Made by a program: the position numbers and the translations under genes. A stretch of DNA of 64,000 bases from Ottowia sp. SB7-C50 (GTDB lineage: Bacteria; Pseudomonadota; Gammaproteobacteria; Burkholderiales; Burkholderiaceae_C), in the NCBI RefSeq assembly GCF_033110285.1, contig NZ_CP136995.1, positions 2,914,001 to 2,978,000 of the forward strand. The letters are read 5' to 3'. Each line of letters starts with the position of its first letter. Position 1 is the stretch's first letter. Positions 19,500-28,355 of this stretch are shown here, one piece after another. Under the pieces are notes generated by a model. It was not told where the DNA came from. It searched no databases and worked only from the letters and a program-made list of their open reading frames with translations.

Positions 19500-19982
19500 A
19501 TGGCCCGCAAGACCGCCGCCACGCCAAAATCCGTCACGCAGCCCGCCGGCAAGGCCTACACGGCGCCGGGCATCACCGTGTATTTCGACGGCAAGCGCTG
19601 CATCCACTTTCGCGCCTGCGTGCACGGCCTGCCCGCCGTGTTCGACCCCGACCGCAAGCCGTGGATCAAGCCGGACGAAGCGACCCTGCGCCAGCTGATC
19701 GAAGTGGTGCGCCGCTGCCCGAGCGGCGCGCTGCATTACGTGCTGGACAACGGCCCGGCGGAAAAGCCCGAGCCGACCACCGTCGAGCCGCGCCCCAATG
19801 GCCCGCTGTTTCTGCGCGGCGCGCTGCGCATCGCCACCCGCCGCGGCGTGGTGGAAGACACGCGCGCCGCCCTGTGCCGCTGCGGCGCCAGCCAGAACAA
19901 GCCGTTCTGCGACGACTCACACGACGATTGCGGCTTTCGCGCCGCCGGAACCACCACCATCAACCCCTGGGGCAAGAAATGA
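19500..19982 (+). CDS. YjdI-type Fe-S domain fused to a CDGSH iron-sulfur domain
   Basis: A 160-residue protein with two Fe-S modules. Residues 25-80 match E. coli YjdI (Fer4_19): cysteines C34 and C40 in RCIHFRACVHG, the RKPWIKPDE block, and C73 in RRCPSGALHY. Residues 100-150 form a CDGSH domain: C126, C128, C137 and H141 in CRCGASQNKPFCDDSH, the 3Cys-1His ligands of a [2Fe-2S] cluster. It probably transfers electrons or clusters; no reaction is known. The start codon ATG follows the ugpB terminator by about 75 bases. The stop overlaps the next gene as ATGA, so the two are translationally coupled. E. coli keeps yjdI and yjdJ adjacent, but as separate proteins without CDGSH. Confidence 0.88.
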   Translation: MARKTAATPKSVTQPAGKAYTAPGITVYFDGKRCIHFRACVHGLPAVFDPDRKPWIKPDEATLRQLIEVVRRCPSGALHYVLDNGPAEKPEPTTVEPRPNGPLFLRGALRIATRRGVVEDTRAALCRCGASQNKPFCDDSHDDCGFRAAGTTTINPWGKK

Positions 19983-20257
19983 TCCAAGTGCAAAAGAATG
20001 CCGAGCGCCATCGCTATGAGGCCGTCGAGAACGGCCAGGTCATCGGCACGCTGGAATACCGCGAGCGTGGCGACGCCATGGAGCTGCCGCACACCGTCGT
20101 CCAGCCCGGCCACGACGGCAAGGGCGTGGGCAGCACGCTGGCCCGGTTTGCGCTGGACGACATCGGCGGCGCGGGCCGCAAGGTGATTCCCAGCTGCAGC
20201 TTTGTGGCCGGCTACATCCAGCGGCACCCGGAAGACGCCACGCTCGTCGCCCATTGA
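19979..20257 (+). CDS. YjdJ-like small GNAT-fold acetyltransferase (NATD1 type)
   Basis: A 92-residue protein with a minimal GNAT fold: VVQPGHDGKGVGSTLARFAL (41-60) is the acetyl-CoA loop (Q/R-x-x-G-x-G/A form) and RKVIPSCSFVAGYIQRHP (67-84) is the conserved end typical of COG2388. It probably acetylates or acylates something small, or binds acyl-CoA; substrate unknown. The ATG overlaps the upstream stop by four bases. The pairing with a YjdI-like Fe-S protein repeats the E. coli yjdI-yjdJ neighbourhood and suggests a shared function. A dispersed repeat starts at its stop codon. Confidence 0.88.
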   Translation: MIQVQKNAERHRYEAVENGQVIGTLEYRERGDAMELPHTVVQPGHDGKGVGSTLARFALDDIGGAGRKVIPSCSFVAGYIQRHPEDATLVAH

Positions 20258-20324
20258 ATTTTTCGCGGTAAAACAGCCGCTGACGCTGACTGATAAAAGC
20301 GCATCAGCTACGATTTATATAGCG
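20256..20324 (+). repeat. Two-hairpin dispersed repeat, copy 3
   Basis: Copy of the family directly after the yjdJ-like stop codon. The small hairpin is GCTAC-7-ATAGC, preceded by AAGCGC and an imperfect GACGCTGACTGATAAAAGCG arm. Confidence 0.6.
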
Positions 20325-20402
20325 AATGAGGCGACGCGCGCCGCGCCGCCACCACGCGCCGCATCCGGGTAGGCACTGCCCCTGATCGCCACGGCCTGCC
20401 GC

Positions 20403-20408
20403 TATGAT
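20403..20408 (+). promoter_or_regulatory. -10-like TATGAT close to the ugpA start
   Basis: TATGAT ends eight bases before the ugpA ATG with no Shine-Dalgarno sequence between. It would give a message starting at about the start codon, and a separate promoter for ugpA downstream of the ugpB terminator. Confidence 0.4.
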
Positions 20409-20416
20409 GGCCGTCC

Positions 20417-21298
20417 ATGGAAAAGCGCGTTCGCTTCAAATCGGCCTGGCTGCCGTGGCTGCTGGTGGCCCCGCAGATGGCCATCGTGCTGGTGTTCTTC
20501 TTCTGGCCGGCGGGGCAGGCGCTTTACCAGAGCGTGTTGCAGGAAGACGCGTTCGGCACGTCCAGTGAATTTGTCGGGCTGGCCAACTTCCAGCGCCTGT
20601 TCAGCGACCCGGCCTATCTGGACTCCTTCAAGATCACGGCGCTGTTCTCGGTGCTGGTCGCCGTCATCGGCATCAGCGTGGCGCTGCTGCTGGCGGTGAT
20701 GGCCAACCGCGTGGTGCGCGGCGCGGGTTTCTACAAGACGCTGCTGATCTGGCCCTACGCCGTGGCGCCGGTGGTGGCGGGCGTGCTGTGGCTGATGATG
20801 TTCGCCTCGCCCTGGGGCGTGGTGTCGTACCTGCTGCAGGCCATGGGCTTTCAATGGAACCACCTGCTGAATGGCACGCACGCCATGGCGCTGATCGTGA
20901 TGGCCGCCGTGTGGAAGCAGATTTCATACAACTTCCTGTTCTTCTTGGCGGGGCTGCAGTCGATTCCCAACGCGGTGATCGAAGCCGCCACCATCGACGG
21001 CGCGACGCCCTGGCGGCGCTTCTGGACCATCGTATTCCCGCTGCTGTCGCCCACCACGTTCTTCCTGCTGGTGATGAACGTGATCTACGCCTTCTTCGAC
21101 ACCTTCGCCATCGTCGACGCGGCCACGCACGGCGGCCCGGGCAAGGAAACCTCCATCCTGGTCTACAAGGTGTACTACGACGGCTTCAAGGCCATGGACA
21201 TGGGCGGCTCGGCCGCACAGTCGGTGGTGCTGATGGTCATCGTCATCGTGCTGACGGTGTTTCAGTTCCGGTTTGTCGAGAAAAAAGTTCAGTATTGA
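20417..21298 (+). CDS. ugpA: sn-Glycerol-3-phosphate ABC transporter permease UgpA
   Basis: First membrane subunit of the Ugp importer. The 293-residue protein has six membrane segments and the cytoplasmic EAA loop [20 protein letters not shown] (about 193-212) that docks onto the ATPase. N-terminal [20 protein letters not shown] and [16 protein letters not shown] are typical of UgpA. It follows the ugpB-terminator-yjdIJ segment rather than ugpB itself. The 144-base gap to ugpE contains a strong G/C hairpin. Confidence 0.95.
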   Translation: MEKRVRFKSAWLPWLLVAPQMAIVLVFFFWPAGQALYQSVLQEDAFGTSSEFVGLANFQRLFSDPAYLDSFKITALFSVLVAVIGISVALLLAVMANRVVRGAGFYKTLLIWPYAVAPVVAGVLWLMMFASPWGVVSYLLQAMGFQWNHLLNGTHAMALIVMAAVWKQISYNFLFFLAGLQSIPNAVIEAATIDGATPWRRFWTIVFPLLSPTTFFLLVMNVIYAFFDTFAIVDAATHGGPGKETSILVYKVYYDGFKAMDMGGSAAQSVVLMVIVIVLTVFQFRFVEKKVQY

Positions 21299-21386
21299 CA
21301 TGAACGAGGTCCATCCATCATGTGGCCGCGGAGCAGGCCATGCCAGCGAACACCGTGCGCGGACCTGCGCCGCGCACCGGTGTTGT

Positions 21387-21410
21387 CCCCCCTCGCGCAG
21401 CAGAGGGGGG
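21387..21410 (+). repeat. G/C hairpin between ugpA and ugpE
   Basis: An eight-base perfect stem (CCCCCCTC / GAGGGGGG) with the loop GCGCAGCA. No T-run follows, so it is more likely an mRNA stability or processing element, or an intergenic repeat, than a terminator. The adjacent text GCGTCAGCGACTCAGGGGGG may be part of the same element. Confidence 0.5.
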
Positions 21411-21442
21411 AAGGCGCGTCAGCGACTCAGGGGGGGTGTGCC

Positions 21443-22297
21443 TTGATTGAACGCCGCCCGGTTCTCGACTTTGTATCGCACGCCGTCCTTATTTTGGGCG
21501 TGGCGGTCGTCGCCTTTCCGGTGTACCTGGCGCTCATCGCCAGCACGCAGACGGCCACGCAGATTGCCACCGCACACCCCATGTCGCTGCTGCCGGGCGA
21601 CAACTTCATCAACAGCTACCGGCTGGCGCTGTTTGGCGGCAAGGTGGAAGGCGGCGGCACCATCGCCGCGGGCTGGCCGATGATGTGGACCAGCCTGGTG
21701 ATGGCGCTGGGCATTGCGCTGGGCAAGATAGCCATTTCGCTGCTGTCGGCGTTTGCGCTGGTGTACTTCCGCTTTCCGTTCCGCGGCCTGGTGTTCTGGA
21801 TGATCTTCATCACGCTGATGCTGCCGGTGGAAGTGCGCATCGGCCCCACCTACCAGGTCATCTCGGACCTGAAGATGCTCAACAGCTACGCGGGCCTGAC
21901 GGTGCCGCTGATCGCTTCGGCCACCGCCACCTTCCTGTTCCGCCAGTTCTTTTTGACGGTGCCCGATGAACTGGCCGAGGCCGCGCGCATCGACGGCGCC
22001 GGCCCGATGCGCTTTTTCAAGGACATCCTGCTGCCGCTGTCCAAGACCAGCATGGCCGCGCTGTTCGTGATCCAGTTCATCTACGGCTGGAACCAGTACC
22101 TGTGGCCGCTGATCGTGACCACCAGCGAAGAGATGTACCCCATCGTCCTCGGCATCAAGCGCGCCATCTTCGGCGAGATCTACGTCGAGTGGAACGTGGT
22201 CATGGCCACCGCCATCCTGGCCATGCTGCCGCCGGCGCTGGTGGTGATCCTGATGCAGAAGTGGTTCGTCAAGGGGCTGGTCGACACTGAAAAGTAA
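21443..22297 (+). CDS. ugpE: sn-Glycerol-3-phosphate ABC transporter permease UgpE
   Basis: Second membrane subunit of the Ugp importer. It has six hydrophobic segments and the EAA loop [20 protein letters not shown] followed by LLPLSK. The N-terminal [20 protein letters not shown] and the residues [10 protein letters not shown] match UgpE. A TTG start at 21443 is chosen because it gives 284 residues (E. coli UgpE is 281), begins at the family N-terminus (LIERRP), and follows a G-rich stretch. The only upstream in-frame ATG adds 41 residues of non-family sequence. If TTG is correct, weak initiation may keep permease levels low relative to UgpB. Confidence 0.92.
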   Translation: MIERRPVLDFVSHAVLILGVAVVAFPVYLALIASTQTATQIATAHPMSLLPGDNFINSYRLALFGGKVEGGGTIAAGWPMMWTSLVMALGIALGKIAISLLSAFALVYFRFPFRGLVFWMIFITLMLPVEVRIGPTYQVISDLKMLNSYAGLTVPLIASATATFLFRQFFLTVPDELAEAARIDGAGPMRFFKDILLPLSKTSMAALFVIQFIYGWNQYLWPLIVTTSEEMYPIVLGIKRAIFGEIYVEWNVVMATAILAMLPPALVVILMQKWFVKGLVDTEK

Positions 22298-22308
22298 ACA
22301 GCCAACAG

Positions 22309-22409
22309 CCGGACGCGAAGAACGCAAAGGGTTCGCGAAGGACGCGAAACAAGCCATTTTGAATTTCTTTTTTGCGTCCTTCGCGTGATCTTTGCGTCCT
22401 TCGCGTCCT
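22309..22409. repeat. Long palindromic repeat of GACGCGAAG units, copy A
   Basis: About 100 bases made of repeated GGACGCGAAG/AACGCAAAG-type units on the left and their inverted complement (CTTCGCGTCC) on the right, around an AT-rich centre. It can fold into a long imperfect hairpin. A close second copy lies at 42618-42716. It sits between ugpE and ugpC within the operon. Confidence 0.75.
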
Positions 22410-22425
22410 GTATTCGGTTTTGAAC

Positions 22426-23448
<1,023 letters not shown>

Positions 23449-23449
23449 A

Positions 23450-23492
23450 ACGCTATCTTTTAAATAGCTGCACACGCAGACCCATCAAGCGC
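23450..23492 (-). repeat. Two-hairpin dispersed repeat, copy 4
   Basis: Inverted-orientation copy right after the ugpC stop: hairpin GCTAT-7-ATAGC, then GCACACGCAGACCCATCAAG and GCGC. It abuts the AGGAGG ribosome-binding site of the next gene. Confidence 0.6.
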
Positions 23493-23503
23493 AGGAGGCC
23501 GAT

Positions 23504-24541
23504 GTGAGCATGAAAGCCGCGTACCTGACCGGCCACGGCGGCAACGAGGTCGTGACGGTGGGCGAGCGCCCACTGCCCCCGCGCGCCACGGGCGAAGTGC
23601 GCGTGCGCCTGCATGCGGCCACGCTCAACCGCGTCGACCTGTACATGCGCGACAGCGGCGCCGGCATCACGCACCGCCTGCCGCAGATCCTGGGGCTGGA
23701 CGGCGCGGGCGTGATCGACGAGATCGACGCCGCCGACCCGCTGCTGCGGCCCGGCCAGCGCGTGCTGCTGCACCCCGGCATGGCCTGTGGCCGCTGCGAG
23801 TTCTGCCTGCGCGGCGACGACGTGCTGTGCGCGCGCTATCAGTTGATTGGCGAGCACCGCGACGGCACCTTCGCGCAATACGTCACCGTGCCGGCGCGCA
23901 ACGTGCTGCCGCTGCCCGACGACTGGTCGTTTGCCGAAGGCGCGGCGCTGGGCGTCAACCACCTCACCGCCTGGCGCATGCTGGTGACGCAGGCGCAGCT
24001 CAAAAGCTGGGAAACGGTGCTGATCTTCGGCATCGGCGGCGGCGTGTCGCTGGCCGGTCTGCAACTGGCCAAGGCGATGGGCGCGCGCACCCTCGTCACG
24101 TCGCGCCACCCGGCCAAGCTGGAACAGGCACGCGCCCTGGGTGCCGACCACGTCATCGACAGCAGCCGCGAAGACGTCGCCAAAGCCGCGCTGGCGGCCA
24201 CGGGTGGCCGCGGCGTCGACGTGGTGTTTGAGAACGTGGGCGAAGCCGTGTGGCCCGCCGCCATGAAGAGCCTGGTGCGCGGCGGCCGCCTGGTCACCTG
24301 CGGCGCCACCAGCGGCGACCAGCCCGGTGCCGACCTGCGCCGCCTGTTCATCCGCCAGCTGCGCGTGCTGGGCTCCACGCTGGGGACGGTGGCCGAGCTG
24401 CACGACCTGCTCGCCTTCTGCCAGCGCCACGCGGTGCGGCCGGTGATCGAGCAGACGTTTGCGCTCGATCAGGTACACGCCGCGCTCGACCGGCTCGAAT
24501 CGGGCGAGCAATTTGGCAAGATCGCGCTGGCGATCGATTGA
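23504..24541 (+). CDS. Zinc-binding MDR-family dehydrogenase/reductase
   Basis: A 345-residue medium-chain dehydrogenase/reductase. It has a GroES-like N-terminal domain, the four-cysteine structural zinc lobe C95, C98, C101, C109 (in ACGRCEFCLRGDDVLC), and a Rossmann NAD(P) site with FGIGGGVSLAGLQLAK (about 180-195). The usual catalytic-zinc Cys and His are replaced (LNRVDLY and LGLDGAG instead of the C and GHE positions), so a classical zinc alcohol dehydrogenase reaction is unlikely; it may be a quinone-reductase-like enzyme. The GTG at 23504 lies six bases after AGGAGG; the ATG two codons later is an alternative. It follows ugpC but has no evident link to glycerophosphate. Confidence 0.85.
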   Translation: MSMKAAYLTGHGGNEVVTVGERPLPPRATGEVRVRLHAATLNRVDLYMRDSGAGITHRLPQILGLDGAGVIDEIDAADPLLRPGQRVLLHPGMACGRCEFCLRGDDVLCARYQLIGEHRDGTFAQYVTVPARNVLPLPDDWSFAEGAALGVNHLTAWRMLVTQAQLKSWETVLIFGIGGGVSLAGLQLAKAMGARTLVTSRHPAKLEQARALGADHVIDSSREDVAKAALAATGGRGVDVVFENVGEAVWPAAMKSLVRGGRLVTCGATSGDQPGADLRRLFIRQLRVLGSTLGTVAELHDLLAFCQRHAVRPVIEQTFALDQVHAALDRLESGEQFGKIALAID

Positions 24542-24545
24542 ATTC

Positions 24546-24614
24546 GCCACGATTTCAGACCCATCAGGCCGCTGGCGCTTGCCCTGACAGGGCGCGCAGC
24601 TATCATTTTTGATG
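24546..24614 (+). repeat. Two-hairpin dispersed repeat, copy 5
   Basis: Copy of the family between two convergent genes, with GGCGCTTG, GCGC and the arm AGCTATCATTTTTGATGG, whose second half is degenerate. Confidence 0.55.
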
Positions 24615-24643
24615 GACGATGCGCCGCCTGAAAGCGGCGTACT

Positions 24644-25552
24644 TCAGGCGCGCTCAGGCATCCGCGCGCGCACGTACCCCGCCACCACGCCCAGCAACTG
24701 CTCCAGGTGCTGCTGCAGCGGCGCGAAGCCGGCGTTGGGGGCGCGCGTTTCCTCGTCCATGTAGATCGGCCTTCGAATCTCGATCTGCAGGCTGTGCCGG
24801 CCGCGCGCCGGCTCGCCGATCAGGCCGATCAGCTCGACGCCCTTGTACGGCTCGTTGTAGGCCACGCTGTAGCCGAAGCCGCGCAAGGTGTCGCCGATCA
24901 GGTGGATGAATTCGGGCGCGCAGGTGGTGCCGTCGCGGTCGCCCAGCACGAAGTCGGCCAGCGGCGGGGCGTCGGTGCGGCCCAGGCGCAGGTAGACGTC
25001 GCTGGGCATCGAATGCAGGTTCAGGTGCCAGACGCCGCCAAAGCGCTGCACGCTGGTGTCGATGGCCTTCTGCACCTGCGTGCGGTAGGGGCGCCAGTAA
25101 TGTTCGATGCGGTGCCGCACTTCGGCCGCGGTGCGCTGGCGCGTGTACAGCGGGTGCGACACGCCGTCCTTGACGATGTGCTGCCAGATCAGGCCCAGGC
25201 CCTGTTGCGTCTTGGGGCCGGGCTGCAGCGGCGTGGGCCAGGCGCCGTCGATCTGCGCCGGGTCAAGATCGGCCTCGCTGCGGTTGACGTCGATGTAGGT
25301 GCGCGGAAAGGTGGCCGCGATCAGCGTGGCGCCATGCGCCGGCGCGGTGTGGAACAGCGTGTGCACGTGCGTGTCTTCGCCGCGCCGCAGCAGGGGCAGC
25401 GGCAGTTCGTGCCCAAAGTCTTGCGGATACGCGGTGCCGCTGTGCGGCGAGTCGCACACCAGCGGCAGCGCCGGCGCGGTGGGCAGCCAGACTTCGACCG
25501 GCGTGTCGGGCCGGGGGCGCAGGTCGTCCTGCGAAGCAGCGGGGGCCGGCAT
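24644..25552 (-). CDS. N-formylglutamate amidohydrolase family protein
   Basis: A 302-residue FGase-family hydrolase. In the histidine-degradation pathway such enzymes split N-formylglutamate to formate and glutamate (HutG type). Visible family blocks are VCDSPHSGTAYP (about 32-43), TYIDVNRSEADLDP, HLNLHSMPSD and NEPYKGVELI with the late SLQIEIRRPIYMDEET. No other hut gene is nearby, so the real substrate may be another N-acyl amino acid. The ATG at 25552 overlaps the stop of the Bug receptor gene by one base, so the receptor could deliver its substrate, but that is inference. Confidence 0.87.
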   Translation of the reverse strand: MPAPAASQDDLRPRPDTPVEVWLPTAPALPLVCDSPHSGTAYPQDFGHELPLPLLRRGEDTHVHTLFHTAPAHGATLIAATFPRTYIDVNRSEADLDPAQIDGAWPTPLQPGPKTQQGLGLIWQHIVKDGVSHPLYTRQRTAAEVRHRIEHYWRPYRTQVQKAIDTSVQRFGGVWHLNLHSMPSDVYLRLGRTDAPPLADFVLGDRDGTTCAPEFIHLIGDTLRGFGYSVAYNEPYKGVELIGLIGEPARGRHSLQIEIRRPIYMDEETRAPNAGFAPLQQHLEQLLGVVAGYVRARMPERA

Positions 25553-26537
25553 CAATTGATCTTGATGTTGGCGCGCTTGGCCACCGCGGTGTAACGCGCG
25601 ATGGCGGCCTGGATCTGGCGCGTGAATTCGTCCGGCGTGTTGGCCATGGATTCACCCGAGATGTCGCGCTGCTTGTCCAGGTAGTCGGGCATGGCCATGG
25701 CCTTGTGCGCGGCGGCGTTGAGCCTGGCGACGATGTCCTTCGGCGTGCCGGCCGGCGCCACCAGGCCGAACCAGCCGCCATCGCCCATGCCGGGGTAGCC
25801 CAGTTCGCCATAGGTGGGCACGTCGGGCAGCATGGGGCTGCGCTTGAGCGCCAGCACCGCCAGCGGACGCAGCTTGCCCGACTGGATGTTGGGCAGCATC
25901 GAGGGCAGGTTGTCCGTCATCGAGTTGACCTGTCCGGCCAGCGCGTCGGTGATGGCCTGGCCCGAGCCCTTGTACGGGATGTGCAGCAGCTGGATGCCCG
26001 CCAGGTTCATGAAGTTTTCCATGTTGGCGTGGCCGAGTGAGCCGGCGCCCGGCGTGGCAAAGCTGTACTTGCCCGGCTCGGCCTTGGCCAGGGCGACGAA
26101 TTCCTTCATGCTCTTGGCCGGCACGCTGGGGTGCACCACGAACACGCTGGGCACGCTCATCACGTTGGTGATGGGGGCAAAGTCCTTCACTGGGTCGTAC
26201 GGCAGCCTGGCGTAGATGGCCGGGTTGGCGCCGTGCGTGCTGACGGTGGCCATGCCAATGGTGTAGCCGTCGGGCGCCGACTTGGCGATGGCGTCGGCGC
26301 CGATCGAGCCGCCGGCGCCGCCCTTGTTGTCGACCACCACCGCCTTGCCGAGGATCTGCCCATCTTGTCGGCCAGCAGGCGCGCCACGATGTCGGTCGAT
26401 CCGCCGGGGGCGAAGGGCACGATCAGCTTGATCGGGCGATTGGGGTAGTCGCCCGCCTGGGCGTGGGCCAGCGGCGCCAGCGCAGCGGCAGCGGCGCAGA
26501 CGGCCAGGGTGCACAGCAGGTTACGGCGCAGGGCCAT
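25552..26537 (-). pseudogene. Bug/TctC-family periplasmic receptor, frameshifted
   Basis: Two frames make one tripartite tricarboxylate receptor (Bug family). The first has a signal peptide (MALRRNLLCTLAVCAAAAAL, cleavage after AHAQA) and the Bug N-terminus YPNRPIKLIVPFAPGGSTDI up to LLADKMG. The second resumes with ILGKAVVVDNKGGAGGSIGA and continues through DGYTIGM, GYPGMGDGGWFGLVAPAGTP to the end. The frame breaks near 26359-26361, where one base is missing within CCC; adding a C restores KMGQILGKAV. Because the run is short, this looks more like a true mutation than the homopolymer cases elsewhere in the window. Intact members bind carboxylates and related compounds. The gene is divergent from a LysR regulator. 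Confidence 0.85.
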
Positions 26538-26576
26538 CGGGCTCTCCTTAGGGTTGTATTGGATGCTGCCGCATTC

Positions 26577-26595
26577 TTGGCCAAGCCACCGCCAA
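26577..26595. promoter_or_regulatory. Candidate LysR-type operator
   Basis: TTGGC-9-GCCAA, an interrupted dyad of the T-N11-A type bound by LysR regulators, in the 85-base gap between the receptor gene and the divergent lysR-type gene. It also contains the palindrome CTTGGCCAAG at 26576-26585. Confidence 0.5.
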
Positions 26596-26622
26596 CGAAA
26601 AGCGACAATCGGGCGGCGATCC

Positions 26623-27555
26623 ATGACCAACGCTCATCCATCCATGCGCCTGCACTCGCCGTCCCTGTCTGAACTGCACGCTTTTGCGACGGCGGCGCGG
26701 CTGGGCAGTTTCACGCGCGCGGCCGAGCAGCTGCACGTGACGCAGGGCGCCATCAGCCGCGCCATCGCCCGGCTGGAAGATCATCTGGGCGTGGCCCTGT
26801 TCGTGCGCGAAGGCCGCCACCGGGTGCTGACGCGCGACGGCCGGCAGTACCTGGACGCGGTGGTGGCACCGCTGGCCAGCATCGAATCGGCCTCGCAGGC
26901 GCTGCGCCGGCATCATGCGGCGCGGGCGCTGCGGCTGTCGGTGCCGCCCACGTTGTTCAGCCACTGGCTGATCCCGCGCCTGCCGGACTTCAGCGCGCGC
27001 CACGCCGAGGTGACGCTCAGCTTTGCACCCTACCAGCGCGACGACCCGATGACCGCGGCCGACATCGACGCCTGGATCCGCGTCGGCGGCACCGGCTGGC
27101 CTGCCGGCATTGCCGCCGACTACCTGATCGGCCGCGAGATCGTGCCCATCTGCCGCCCGCAGGACCTGACCGGCGCGGGCGCCATCCGCACGCCCGCCGA
27201 CCTGCTGACCCGGCCGCTGCTCTTCCACACGCATTACCCGGACACCTGGGCGCACTGGTTCACGCAGGTCGGCTGCCCGCACGGGCCACTGGCGCCAGCG
27301 GCGGACTTCGACCAGGTCGGCCTGCTGGCGCAGGCGGTGATGGCCGGCCTGGGCGTCGCGGTGGTGCCGCGCTGCCTGATCGAAGCCGAACTGGCCGCCG
27401 GCCGCATCGCCATTGCGCTGCAGCAGGACCCGCCCGTCAGCGTGGCGCGCGGCTACCATCTGTGCCGACCGCTGGACCGCCCCGCGCACCCGGGGCTGAG
27501 CAGGCTTCGCGAGTGGCTGCTGGCGCAGGCGGGGCAGCGTGCAGAATATCCATAA
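26623..27555 (+). CDS. LysR-family transcriptional regulator (GcvA-like)
   Basis: A 310-residue LysR regulator. The N-terminal winged helix-turn-helix spans about 14-75 (LHAFATAARLGSFTRAAEQL followed by HVTQGAISRAIARLEDHLG), and the effector-binding domain follows (about 95-300) with the C-terminal GLLAQAVMAGLGVAVVPRCL. The FTRAAEQLHVTQGAIS segment resembles the GcvA group. It is divergent from the Bug receptor and amidohydrolase genes and probably controls them through the dyad in the gap; effector unknown. The ATG at 26623 was preferred over a much longer N-terminal extension; a second ATG (at MRLHSP) is possible. Confidence 0.9.
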   Translation: MTNAHPSMRLHSPSLSELHAFATAARLGSFTRAAEQLHVTQGAISRAIARLEDHLGVALFVREGRHRVLTRDGRQYLDAVVAPLASIESASQALRRHHAARALRLSVPPTLFSHWLIPRLPDFSARHAEVTLSFAPYQRDDPMTAADIDAWIRVGGTGWPAGIAADYLIGREIVPICRPQDLTGAGAIRTPADLLTRPLLFHTHYPDTWAHWFTQVGCPHGPLAPAADFDQVGLLAQAVMAGLGVAVVPRCLIEAELAAGRIAIALQQDPPVSVARGYHLCRPLDRPAHPGLSRLREWLLAQAGQRAEYP

Positions 27556-27605
27556 AAATCGCCTCCAACGCTGGCCTGATTGGCGTGGACAGCTATCATT
27601 TTTGA
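27553..27605 (+). repeat. Two-hairpin dispersed repeat, copy 6
   Basis: Copy of the family beginning at the lysR-type stop codon and ending at the ugpQ ATG, containing CAACGCTGGCCTGATTGGCG and then AGCTATCATTTTTGAATG. The second arm is degenerate. Confidence 0.55.
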
Positions 27606-28355
27606 ATGAGACAACCCGTGATGCCCCCATGGCCCTACCCCTTCTGGATCGCCCACCGCGGGGCGGGCAAGCTGGCGCCGGAGAACACGCTGGCGGCCTT
27701 TCGCCGGGGTGCGTCGCACGGCTATCGCATGTTTGAATGCGACGTCAAGCTGTCGGCCGACGGCGTGCCCTTTCTGCTGCACGACGCCACGCTGCAGCGC
27801 ACCACCGACGGCGATGGCACCGCGGGCGATCTGGCCTGGAGCGAACTGGCGCAGCTGGACGCAGGCAGCTGGCATTCGCGGGCCTACGCGGGCGAGCCGC
27901 TGCCCACGCTGGCCAACCTGGCGCGCTGGTGCCGGGCCAACGGTCACTTGGTTGACATCGAAATCAAGCCGACGCCCGGCGTGGAAGAGCGCACCGGCCA
28001 GGTCGTCGCCGACACCGCGGCGCGGCTGTGGCAAGGCGCGGCGGTGCCGCCGCTGCTGACCTCGTTCCGCCCCGAAGCCCTGCGTGGCGCGGCAACGGCC
28101 GCGCCGCAGCTGCCGCGCGGGCTGCTGCTGGATACGCTGTGGAACGGCTGGGCCGACATCGCCCGCCAGCTGGACTGCCGCGCCATCGTCTGCAACCACG
28201 CCCTGTGGGACGCCGCGCTGGTCGCCCAGGTGCACGGCATGGGCATGCGCGCGCTCAGCTACACCGTGAACGACGAATGGGCGGCCGAGCGGCTGGTGCA
28301 ACTGGGCACCGATGGCATCGTGACCGACCGGGTGGACCTGTTCAGCCCTGGTTGA
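27606..28355 (+). CDS. ugpQ: Glycerophosphodiester phosphodiesterase
   Basis: Hydrolyses glycerophosphodiesters to glycerol-3-phosphate and an alcohol, the natural partner of the Ugp importer. The 249-residue GDPD-family protein has the catalytic blocks IAHRGAGKLAPENT (15-28), FECDVKLSADGVPFLLHDAT (43-62, metal ligands E/D and catalytic His) and VDIEIKP, ending [11 protein letters not shown]. It lacks a signal peptide, matching cytosolic UgpQ rather than periplasmic GlpQ. It lies 4 kb downstream of ugpC on the same strand rather than adjacent as in E. coli. A start at the ATG five codons later (MPPWPY) is equally possible. The stop overlaps the convergent small membrane gene by 14 bases. Confidence 0.92.
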   Translation: MRQPVMPPWPYPFWIAHRGAGKLAPENTLAAFRRGASHGYRMFECDVKLSADGVPFLLHDATLQRTTDGDGTAGDLAWSELAQLDAGSWHSRAYAGEPLPTLANLARWCRANGHLVDIEIKPTPGVEERTGQVVADTAARLWQGAAVPPLLTSFRPEALRGAATAAPQLPRGLLLDTLWNGWADIARQLDCRAIVCNHALWDAALVAQVHGMGMRALSYTVNDEWAAERLVQLGTDGIVTDRVDLFSPG

